This document shows positions 45,701 through 54,900 of a stretch of DNA of 64,000 bases, one piece after another. This stretch comes from Lepidurus packardi (lineage: Eukaryota > Arthropoda > Branchiopoda > Notostraca > Triopsidae). The stretch covers positions 22,252 through 86,251 of the forward strand of contig JAKZAN010000139.1 in assembly GCA_023053545.1 (NCBI GenBank), given 5' to 3'. Both the position numbers and the translations under genes were made by a program. The notes under the pieces are model-generated. The model did not search any database, was not told the DNA's origin, and saw only the letters and a program-made list of their open reading frames with translations. Each line of letters opens with the position of its first letter. Position 1 is the stretch's first letter.

Positions 45701-47951
45701 GCTTCCTAGCGTGGCCCAGTGAAGCATATTCGGACATTACGGCGTCGTACGTTGCGGCGTAACGTTCATTGCGTGCAAACTTACGCTCAATTGCGAAAAG
45801 GCGGCGTAACGCTGCACTTCTATTATCGGGGAGAGCGACATCCGATGATCTCCACGGTAACCCGACTTCATAGTGGCTGCCGTCGTGTCGTAGGGTAGAT
45901 TCAAAAATCTGTAGTGCCTTCCTGTTGTCTGGACTGATTGGACGCTTTGCCGTACCCACTCCGAATGATTCGATGGTCCAAAATTTTTCGAGCAGTTCAT
46001 CCAGGTGGTCGTCCCTTGTAGATGGTAGGTTGAGGAGGTTGCAACTAGGTGGCGCTGTGATCCGACCTTTGGGAATCTTGCCCACTGCACACCAGCCGAA
46101 GGGAGTCTGTATCGCGATAGGAGCTGCTGCTGTTTCTCTCGATGTTCGGAGCTTCAACTGGCGATGGGCTCCCGGGACGTCCATGCCCAGAAGCACTGTT
46201 ACCTGTGTCGAATCGACGGCTGGGATGTCAATGCCGGACAGGTGCGCCCATCGGGTCTTTAATTTTGGCCAGTTAACTGATCTTCTTGAGACATTCAATT
46301 TTGGTACGGTTAGGGCATCTATTACGTCAAGGCACGTGTTCTGGTCCAGGGACTCGACCTTAACTGTAACCTTCCTGGTATTCATGATTGGGTCCTGGCC
46401 GTGGAAGGTCCCGATCCGCAGAACTTCGGTTCCGCCCTCGAGATGGAGCTTGTCAGCGATGTCCTGGCGGATCAAGGAGACTTCGCTCCCGCTGTCTAGC
46501 AAAGCGAAGGTGTCGAGGTAGGTGTTATCCGAGCGGAGTCTGACGGGTACTACTGCCAATAACACCTCAGTGTTATTCGCATTTGTTGTCACATGGTTAA
46601 CATGTCGGTTGTCGTCAGGGTCTTCGGCGTCACCTCCGGATGTAAGGCCATTTCGGTTTGCTGTATCGCTTGGACCTTTCCGGTCAAAGGCTCGTGGGGC
46701 GTCATGGAGAAGAGGGTGGTGGTAGCGCTTACAACCGCTCGTACCACACTCCTTCGTAGAAGCGCAGTCTCGGCCAATATGCCCTTTCCGCAAACAGCGA
46801 AAACAAATGCCATTTTCCTTCGCCAATCGGATTCTTTCGGAGGGAGACAGGGACGTAAACTTCTTGCAATCCTTCGTTTGGTGCTTCTCCTTGCAGGCGA
46901 AGCAAACCCAGCTTCCTTCAGTGTCTTCGGCCGCTAATTTTGTAGCGAGGACCGTCGGGTATGGCGTCTGGTCCCTGCGTGGTTTCAATCCAGCTTTATT
47001 AGTCTTGTGACCCTCGCTCCCTTTCGGTTTATATATGTCGGTGTTGCCCTCTATCGGTCGTACTCGTGTCTCAGCCTTGACCTCGTACTGGAGCCAAGAG
47101 TCAAAGTCTAATAACGTAGGAAGTCGCGGTTCTAGACGTAGTACCTGGCGACCCCATCTGCTTCGTATACCCATGGGCAATTTACCTAACAGTTGCTCCA
47201 ATGTGACGGCCGATGATAACTCCTGCTTGTATCCGCTGAGGAGTAACGTGGTGACCGATCCGTGGAGTTTTCGCGAAAAGGTCTTTAGGGATTCAAAATC
47301 GTAATTCTTCAGATTCGGAAGGTCAATGAGGGTCTTGACATAGGAGCGAGCCACTAGGTGGGGGTGGCCGTACTGGTCTTGTAACTCCCTTAACGCTTGT
47401 CGATACAACACAGGGCTGTGTAGCGTCTCTGCGATGCTTCCGCGGATCTTCGGCGTCAGCAATTGACGTAGAATCGCGATTCGTTGGGAGTCACAGGGCA
47501 CCACGTCGTGTACTAGTGTTTTAAAATTTCCGATGAAGAGGGGCCACTCCCTCGGGTCGCCATCAAAGGGATTCAGATCGAGCCTTGGCATGACGCCTGC
47601 AAGCCAAGGCGCGTAGGGAGGGGCTGCTTGGGAAGGCAACGCTGGTGTGTTTGGGTCGTCTGTGTCGCTAATCCACTCATCGGGCTGGGTAACGAAAGTT
47701 CGCATGTCGGCCGGCCCGTTTGCCGGGCGCGGTGGGTCGGTGTCCGGTCGGTGGTACGAGATTTTCCGAGGGAAGGGGTTCGGAGATCGTGGGAGAGCCA
47801 AGTCATTACGGTTGTCCTGCTGGGCTATTGGCGAAGCGTGTGGTGATTGTAACGATGTAATAGGGGGCGTGGCCTCCTCTGGTCTCGTACATTCAGCTTC
47901 GCCATCGGGTGGCAGCTCTTCCTCTTCAACGGCGCTCTCGTACAACGCCAC
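42708..47951 (-). CDS. BEL-2 gag-pol polyprotein (main open part)
   Basis: The 1747 residues encode almost all of the element's proteins in one frame. Domains in order are the DUF1759-type gag core (LNPFDGDPREWPLFIGNF, about 125-300) and zinc knuckles (CFACKEKH...C, CFRCLRKGHIGRDC, about 350-415). Next come retropepsin with ALLDSGSEVSLI (about 483-494), PFGWC (about 618), and RT (RVVFDASA about 781, motif A SSDIEKMFHQ about 824, FYVDNYLDS about 902). The Pao-type region IFDPLGFLSP (about 1008) and RNase H (GDASETGYGA about 1082, RLELLGA, TDSTTV about 1156) follow. Integrase ends the protein (HHCC zinc motif with CAMC about 1432, GVDFFGP about 1464, YSDNG about 1526, PHFGGVWE about 1572, DUF5641-type tail). 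The ATG is the first after an in-frame TAG at 48018-48020. The true start is in the part upstream. Confidence 0.9.
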   Translation of the reverse strand: MALYESAVEEEELPPDGEAECTRPEEATPPITSLQSPHASPIAQQDNRNDLALPRSPNPFPRKISYHRPDTDPPRPANGPADMRTFVTQPDEWISDTDDPNTPALPSQAAPPYAPWLAGVMPRLDLNPFDGDPREWPLFIGNFKTLVHDVVPCDSQRIAILRQLLTPKIRGSIAETLHSPVLYRQALRELQDQYGHPHLVARSYVKTLIDLPNLKNYDFESLKTFSRKLHGSVTTLLLSGYKQELSSAVTLEQLLGKLPMGIRSRWGRQVLRLEPRLPTLLDFDSWLQYEVKAETRVRPIEGNTDIYKPKGSEGHKTNKAGLKPRRDQTPYPTVLATKLAAEDTEGSWVCFACKEKHQTKDCKKFTSLSPSERIRLAKENGICFRCLRKGHIGRDCASTKECGTSGCKRYHHPLLHDAPRAFDRKGPSDTANRNGLTSGGDAEDPDDNRHVNHVTTNANNTEVLLAVVPVRLRSDNTYLDTFALLDSGSEVSLIRQDIADKLHLEGGTEVLRIGTFHGQDPIMNTRKVTVKVESLDQNTCLDVIDALTVPKLNVSRRSVNWPKLKTRWAHLSGIDIPAVDSTQVTVLLGMDVPGAHRQLKLRTSRETAAAPIAIQTPFGWCAVGKIPKGRITAPPSCNLLNLPSTRDDHLDELLEKFWTIESFGVGTAKRPISPDNRKALQIFESTLRHDGSHYEVGLPWRSSDVALPDNRSAALRRLFAIERKFARNERYAATYDAVMSEYASLGHARKLSREELDGPAGRTWYLPHHGVVNPNKPDKVRVVFDASASYEGSSLNASLLQGPDLLVSLPGLLIRFRENMVAVSSDIEKMFHQVRVRSEDKNVLRFLWRSPKDKSAPHTYQMNVQIFGAVSSPSICMYVLNKTAEDFGTSQPNLMEKVQRNFYVDNYLDSLDTEEEAIAASKQLTALLSKGGFRLTKWLSSSHTVVASFPVNELANPKMNIDLDDLPIERALGVLWNAETDTFGFNTTVSREVTNPTKRQVLRTIASIFDPLGFLSPIILAAKSIMQEVWRQRLDWDDKLPSPFQDVWNTWVSELEHLTDFSIPRYLRFGQTLGSVQLHTFGDASETGYGAVSYLRFADTAGAVVVSLVMSKARVAPVKRVTIPRLELLGAVTATRLANFIATELRIKLNEVFFWTDSTTVLKWINSRTCKFTTFVANRVGEIIETSRPGQWNHVPGLSNPADLCSRGTSVTSLTNQRLWFEGPEFLKRVPEDWPMGFKLDQTPEHDDPEIVPLKWIGLLTSLEEPLLDLFWRIGNLSRLKRVVAYVQRFIRNCRSDRCARILGPLQVSEASNALRTCLGVAQRNAFMVETLALRTRKPIRSDSRLLKLTPYIDADGIIRADGRIRHAQIDPNTKNPILLCPKSPLTRLVILDCHERTLHSSTERTLAELQRNYWVLKGRQTVKHLIRHCAMCKRLRTQPEVPLMAALPKQRLEAFKPPFTNTGVDFFGPLNVVIHRRVHKRYGCLFTCLFTRAVHIEIAQSLDTDSFILALRRFIGRRGCPAVCYSDNGMNFVAAERELRECLSHLNKSRIYETALQRGITWHFSPPSSPHFGGVWELLVRSAKSALRYTLNKRTVNEEVLATVMAEVESLINGRPLTHVSLDHADLDPLTPNHFLLGRPNPNIPPDIFCEDEVDSRKRWRCSQAIVELFWRRWMREYVPTLIERRKWLRDRRNIREDDVVLIVDKNSPRGHWPLGRVIKPLPGPDGVVRAARVKTATGELVTTCG

Positions 47952-48017
47952 TTGAAGGTTGGTGAGTTCCAGCTCGTCCGCTAGGGCGCGTTGTTGCTTC
48001 GCTGATTCTATACGAAT

Positions 48018-48539
48018 CTATTGTTCCTCCAAATCAGCTTGCAGCTTCCGAAGCCTCGCGGCCTCCTGCAGGCGATTTTCTTCAGCCCTCGCGGCTTGTT
48101 GAAGTCGTAGTTCCGTTTCCTTCGATTTTCGTTTAGCTTCGGAAAGTAGAGTGCGAGGGGAGGAGAGTACTGTTGACCGAGACGACACAGACGAGACGCT
48201 ATTCGCCCTTGAGGCTAAATAATCATCGATGTCGGTGTAGCATCTCCGTGTAGTTTCATCTACTTCCTGGACCCAGTCGTCCGATGATGCGATGTCGGCT
48301 TCGATGTCGGTTTGCCTCATATAGTTTCGGTGGGCGTTCATACAATCCTCGAAAGCGTCGGTTAGGTGGACACGATGAACCTTCAGTGCACTTCGACTCC
48401 CTCGCTCAGCGACATGGGTGGAGATTCGGTTGATAACACGAGTGAGGGTACGTTTGGCGTTTGTGCGCGTTTGTTTAAGTCCCCTCAGGTCGTTTGCGAA
48501 CGGCACGTCTACGGTCGGGGCGAGGTCACTTGTAGCCAT
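48018..48539 (-). pseudogene. BEL-2 gag N-terminal part, ended by premature TAG
   Basis: The 173 codons start at the natural gag ATG, about 40 bp inside the primer binding site. They encode a charged, mostly helical N-terminus similar in plan to that of BEL-1 gag; both contain ERGSRSALKV- or IRGSRSALKV-like segments and a DDY(L/F)(A/N)SRAN motif. A Glu/Arg/Ala-rich coiled-coil-like segment follows. The stop TAG at 48018-48020 is in the same frame as the 42708-47951 part, with no other stop between them. It is therefore a single nonsense position in an otherwise open polyprotein of about 1,940 codons. Confidence 0.85.
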
Positions 48540-48578
48540 GTCAGATCAAAATCAAGTTCGTGACACTATTCAATGAGC

Positions 48579-48596
48579 TCGCGGGTTTCGGCACCA
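48579..48596 (-). other. BEL-2 primer binding site, tRNA-Phe-like
   Basis: TGGTGCCGAAACCCGCGA on the element strand begins five bases after the LTR. It is complementary to the 3' end of animal tRNA-Phe plus CCA at 17 of 18 positions as I recall that tRNA. Confidence 0.75.
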
Positions 48597-48601
48597 GTAA
48601 A

Positions 48602-48897
48602 TGTTACCTAGCTCTAGTAACATTGGGTTCGGTTCTTGTTTACTAATTTATTAACCACATACATGGGAATATAAATGAAACTGAAACTGAAAATGAGGAA
48701 CAAAACTGAAACAACACGTCTAGCAGGTCTGTTCGTCACCGCTTCTGCCGAGCAACTCCCTTTTCCGTTTTGCAGGGGAAAAGGGCTGATGGTTTCGCAA
48801 TCCCCCCTTTTACCTATGTGCGTAGGTATAGGGGGCCTCCGGCTAGTTTCGGTGCGGTTGTGCGGGGAAACAACCTTTTACGGACTTGTCCGTAACA
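48602..48897 (-). repeat. BEL-2 right LTR (5' LTR)
   Basis: This 296-bp LTR keeps the TG...CA ends intact and lies next to the primer binding site. It should hold the promoter. The terminal hairpin is at 48878-48895. Confidence 0.92.
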
Positions 48898-48902
48898 ATG
48901 CT
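48898..48902. other. BEL-2 target-site duplication, right copy ATGCT
   Basis: This is a direct repeat of 42326-42330. The satellite resumes with TGTAATTTTACG. Confidence 0.9.
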
Positions 48903-51900
48903 TGTAATTTTACGTGAAATTTCAATGAAATTTCCTTGAAATTTGCTTGTAATTTTACCTGAAATTTCCTCGTAATCTTATTGAAATTACACTGAAATTT
49001 CCTTGAAATTTGCTTGTAATTTTACCTGAAATTTCCTCGTAATCTTATTGAAATTACACTGAAATTTCATCGAAATTTCGTTGAAATATGCTTGTAATTT
49101 TACCTGAAATTTCAATGAAATTTCCTTGAAATTTGCTTGTAATTTTACCTGAAATTTCTTCGAAATCTTATTGAAATTACACAGAAACTTCAATGAAATT
49201 TCCTTGAAATTTGCTTGTAATTTTAACTGAAATTTCCTCGAAATCTTATTGAAATTACACTGAAATTTCATTGAAATTTCGTTGAAATATGATTGTAATT
49301 TTACGTGAAATTTCAATGAAATTTTCTTGAAATTTGATTGTAATTTTACCTGAAATTTCAACGAAATTTCCTTGAAATTTGCATGTAATTTTACCTGAAA
49401 TTTCCTCGAAATATTATTGAAATTAGACTGAAACTTCAATGAAATTTCCTTGAAATTTGCTTGTAATTTTACCTGAAATTTCCTCGAAATCTTATTGAAA
49501 TTACACTGAAATTTCATTGAAGTTTCGTTGAAATATGCTTGTAATTTTACCTCAAATTTCATTGAAGTTTCGTTGAAATATGCTTGTAATTTTACCTCAA
49601 ATTTCAATGAAATTTCCTTGAAATTTGCTTGTAATTTTACCTGAAATTTCTTCGAAATCGTATTGAAATTACACAGAAACTTCAATGAAATTTCCTTGAA
49701 ATTTGCTTGTAATTTTACCTGAAATTTCCTCGAAATCTTATTGAAATTACACTGAAATTTCATTGAAGTTTCGTTGAAATATGCTTGTAATTTTACCCGA
49801 AATTTCAATGAAATTTCCTTGAAATTTGCTTGTAATTTTACCTGAAATTTCCTTGAAATCTTATTGAAATTACACTGAAATTTCATTGAAATTTCGTTGA
49901 AATATGCTTGTAATTTTACCTCAAATTTCAATGAAATTTCCTTGAAATTTGCTTGTAATTTACCTGAAATTTCCTCGTAATCTTATTGAAATTACACTGA
50001 AATTTCATTGAAATTTCGTTGAAATATGCTTGTAATTTTACCTCAAATTTCAATTAAATTTCCTTGAAATTTGCTTGTAATTTTACCTGAAATTTCTTCG
50101 AAATCTTATTGAAATTACACAGAAACTTCAATGAAATTTCCTTGAAATTTGCTTGTAATTTTACCTGAAATTTCCTCGAAATCTTATTGAAATTACACTG
50201 AAATTTCATTGAAATTTCGTTGAAATATGCTTGTAATATTACCTGAAATTTCAATAAAATTTCCTTGAAATTTGCTTGTAATTTTACCTGAAATTTCCTC
50301 GAAATCTTATTGAAATTACACTGAAATTTCATTGAAATTTCGTTGAAATATGCTTGTAATTTTACCTCAAATTTCAATGAAATTTCTTTGAAATTTGCTT
50401 GTAATTTTACCTGAAATTTCCTCGTAATCTTACTGAAATTACTCTGAAATTTCATTGAAATTTCGTTGAAATATGCTTGTAATTTTACCTGAAATTTCAA
50501 TGAAATTTCCTTGAAATTTGTTGTAATTTTACCTGAAATTTCTTCGAAATCTTATTGAAATTACACAGAAACTTCAATGAAATTTCCTTGAAATTTGCTT
50601 GTAATTTTACCTGAAATTTCCTCGAAATCTTATTGAAATTACACTGAAATTTCATTGAAATTTCGTTGAAATATGCTTGTAATTTTACCTGAAATTTCAA
50701 TGAAATTTACTTGAAATTTGATTGTAATTTTACCTGAAATTTCAACGAAATTTCCTTGAAATTTGCCTGTAATTTTACCTGAAATTTCCTCGAAATCTTA
50801 TTGAAATTAGACTGAAACTTCAATGAAATTTCCTTGAAATTTGCTTGTAATTTTACCTGACATTTCCTCGAAATCTTATTGAAATTACACTGAAATTTCA
50901 TTGAAATTTCGTTGAAATATGCTTGTAATTTTACCTCAAATTTCAATGAAATTTCCTTGAAATTTGCTTGTAATTTTACCTGAAATTTCTTCGAAATCTT
51001 CTTGAAATTACACTGAAACTTCAATGAAATTTCCTTGCAATTTGCTTGTAATTTTATCTGAAATTTCCTCGAAATCTTATTGAAATTACACTGAAATTTC
51101 ATTGAAATTTCGTAGAAATATGCTTGTAATTTTACCTGAAATTTCAATGAAATTTCATTGAAATTTACTTGTAATTTTATCTTAAATTTCCTTGAAATGT
51201 TATTGAAATTACACTGAAATTTCATTGAAATTTCGTTGAAATATGCTTGTAATTTTACCTCAAATTTCAATTAAATTTCCTTGAAATTTGCTTGTAATTT
51301 TACCTGAAATTTCCTCGTAATCTTACTGAAATTACACTGAAATTTCATTGAAATTTCGTTGAAATATGCTTGTAATTTTACCTGAAATTTCAATGAAATT
51401 TCCTTGAAATTTGCTTGTAATTTTACCTGAAATTGCTTCGAAATCTTATTGAAATTACACAGAAACTTCAATGAAATTTCCTTGAAATTTGCTTGTAATT
51501 TTACCTGAAATTTTTTCGAAATCTTATTGAAATTACACTGAAATTTCATTGAAATTTCGTTGAAATATGCTTGTAATTTTACCTCAAATTTCAATGAAAT
51601 TTCCTTGAAATTTGCTTGTAATTTTACCTGAAATTTCCTCGTAATCTTACTGAAATTACACTGAAATTTCATTGAAATTTCGTTGAAATATGCTTGTAAT
51701 TTTACCTGAAATTTCAATGAAATTTCCTTGAAATTTGCTTGTAATTTTACCTGAAATTTCTTCGAAATCTTATTGAAATTACACAGAAACTTCAATGAAA
51801 TTTCCTTGAAATTTGCTTGTAATTTTACCTGAAATTTTTTCGAAATCTTATTGAAATTACACTGAAATTTCATTGAAATTTCGTTGAAATATGCTTGTAA

Positions 51901-54900
51901 TTTTACCTCAAATTTCAATGAAATTTCCTTGAAATTTGCTTGTAATTTTACCTGAAATTTCCTCGTAATCTTACTGAAATTACACTGAAATTTCATTGAA
52001 ATTTCGTTGAAATATGCTTGTAATTTTACCTGAAATTTCAATGAAATTTCCTTGAAATTTGCTTGTAATTTTACCTGAAATTTCTTCGAAATCTTATTGA
52101 AATTACACAGAAACTTCAATGAAATTTCCTTGAAATTTGCTTGTAATTTTACCTGAAATTTCCTCGAAATCTTATTGAAATTACACTGAAATTTCATTGA
52201 AATTTCGTTGAAATATGCTTGTAATTTTACCTGAAATTTCAAAGAAATTTCCTTGAAATTTGCTTGTAATTTTACCTGAAATTTCCTCGAAATCTTATTG
52301 AAATTACACTGAAATTTCATTGAAATTTCGTTGAAATATGCTTGTAATCTTACCTCAAATTTCAATTAAATTTCCTTGAAATTTGCTTGTAATTTTACCT
52401 GAAATTTCTTCGAAATCTTATTGAAATTACACAGAAACTTCAATGAAATTTCCTTGAAATTTGCTTGTAATTTTACCTGAAATTTCCTCGAAATCTTATT
52501 GAAATTACACTGAAATTTCATTGAAATTTCGTTGAAATATGCTTGTAATATTACCTGAAATTTCAATAAAATTTCCTTGAAATTTGCTTGTAATTTTACC
52601 TGAAATTTCCTCAAAATCTTATTGAAATTACACTGAAATTTCATTGAAATTTCGTTGAAATATGCTTGTAATTTTACCTCAAATTTCAATGAAATTTCTT
52701 TGAAATTTGCTTGTAATTTTACCTGAAATTTCCTCGTAATCTTACTGAAATTACTCTGAAATTTCATTGAAATTTCGTTGAAATATGCTTGTAATTTTAC
52801 CTGAAATTTCAATGAAATTTCCTTGAAATTTGTTGTAATTTTACCTGAAATTTCTTCGAAATCTTATTGAAATTACACAGAAACTTCAATGAAATTTCCT
52901 TGAAATTTGCTTGTAATTTTACCTGAAATTTCCTCGAAATCTTATTGAAATTACACTGAAATTTCATTGAAATTTCGTTGAAATATGCTTGTAATTTTAC
53001 CTGAAATTTCAATGAAATTTACTTGAAATTTGATTGTAATTTTACCTGAAATTTCAACGAAATTTCCTTGAAATTTGCCTGTAATTTTACCTGAAATTTC
53101 CTCGAAATCTTATTGAAATTAGACTGAAACTTCAATGAAATTTCCTTGAAATTTGCTTGTAATTTTACCTGACATTTCCTCGAAATCTTATTGAAATTAC
53201 ACTGAAATTTCATTGAAATTTCGTTGAAATATGCTTGTAATTTTACCTCAAATTTCAATGAAATTTCCTTGAAATTTGCTTGTAATTTTACCTGAAATTT
53301 CTTCGAAATCTTCTTGAAATTACACTGAAACTTCAATGAAATTTCCTTGCAATTTGCTTGTAATTTTACCTGAAATTTCCTCGAAATCTTATTGAAATTA
53401 CACTGAAATTTCATTGAAATTTCGTTGAAATATGCTTGTAATTTTACCTGAAATTTCAACGAAATTTCCTTGAAATTTGCATGTAATTTTACCTGAAATT
53501 TCCTCGAAATATTATTGAAATTAGACTGAAACTTCAATGAAATTTCCTTGAAATTTGCTTGTAATTTTACCTGAAATTTCCTCGAAATCTTATTGAAATT
53601 ACACTGAAATTTCATTGAAGTTTCGTTGAAATATGCTTGTAATTTTACCTCAAATTTCAATGAAATTTCCTTGAAATTTGCTTGTAATTTTACCTGAAAT
53701 TTCTTCGAAATCTTATTGAAATTACACAGAAACTTCAATGAAATTTCCTTGAAATTTGCTTGTAATTTTACCTGAAATTTCCTCGAAATCTTATTGAAAT
53801 TACACTGAAATTTCATTGAAGTTTCGTTGAAATATGCTTGTAATTTTACCCGAAATTTCAATGAAATTTCCTTGAAATTTGCTTGTAATTTTACCTGAAA
53901 TTTCCTTGAAATCTTATTGAAATTACACTGAAATTTCATTGAAATTTCGTTGAAATATGCTTGTAATTTTACCTCAAATTTCAATGAAATTTCCTTGAAA
54001 TTTGCTTGTAATTTACCTGAAATTTCCTCGTAATCTTATTGAAATTACACTGAAATTTCATTGAAATTTCGTTGAAATATGCTTGTAATTTTACCTCAAA
54101 TTTCAATTAAATTTCCTTGAAATTTGCTTGTAATTTTACCTGAAATTTCTTCGAAATCTTATTGAAATTACACAGAAACTTCAATGAAATTTCCTTGAAA
54201 TTTGCTTGTAATTTTACCTGAAATTTCCTCGAAATCTTATTGAAATTACACTGAAATTTCATTGAAATTTCGTTGAAATATGCTTGTAATATTACCTGAA
54301 ATTTCAATAAAATTTCCTTGAAATTTGCTTGTAATTTTACCTGAAATTTCCTCGAAATCTTATTGAAATTACACTGAAATTTCATTGAAATTTCGTTGAA
54401 ATATGCTTGTAATTTTACCTCAAATTTCAATGAAATTTCTTTGAAATTTGCTTGTAATTTTACCTGAAATTTCCTCGTAATCTTACTGAAATTACTCTGA
54501 AATTTCATTGAAATTTCGTTGAAATATGCTTGTAATTTTACCTGAAATTTCAATGAAATTTCCTTGAAATTTGTTGTAATTTTACCTGAAATTTCTTCGA
54601 AATCTTATTGAAATTACACAGAAACTTCAATGAAATTTCCTTGAAATTTGCTTGTAATTTTACCTGAAATTTCCTCGAAATCTTATTGAAATTACACTGA
54701 AATTTCATTGAAATTTCGTTGAAATATGCTTGTAATTTTACCTGAAATTTCAATGAAATTTACTTGAAATTTGATTGTAATTTTACCTGAAATTTCAACG
54801 AAATTTCCTTGAAATTTGCCTGTAATTTTACCTGAAATTTCCTCGAAATCTTATTGAAATTAGACTGAAACTTCAATGAAATTTCCTTGAAATTTGCTTG

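Larger units (their letters stand above)
42331..48897 (-). mobile_element. BEL-2: BEL/Pao LTR retrotransposon, nearly intact
   Basis: This complete element of 6,567 bp has 296-bp LTRs, a tRNA-Phe-like primer binding site, and one long gag-pol frame broken by a single TAG. It also has a 3' GC-rich block with hairpin, and a 5-bp target duplication ATGCT. Near-identical LTRs and a reading frame with one stop indicate a young insertion. It is a different family from BEL-1: the proteins align through conserved motifs but are clearly diverged, and LTRs and primer tRNA differ. There is no envelope gene. Confidence 0.93.

Noticed and set aside
42790-47955. Plus-strand frames inside BEL-2, some over 190 codons
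   Set aside because: They are antisense to the gag-pol frame, in a GC-richer region where antisense frames stay open by codon composition.
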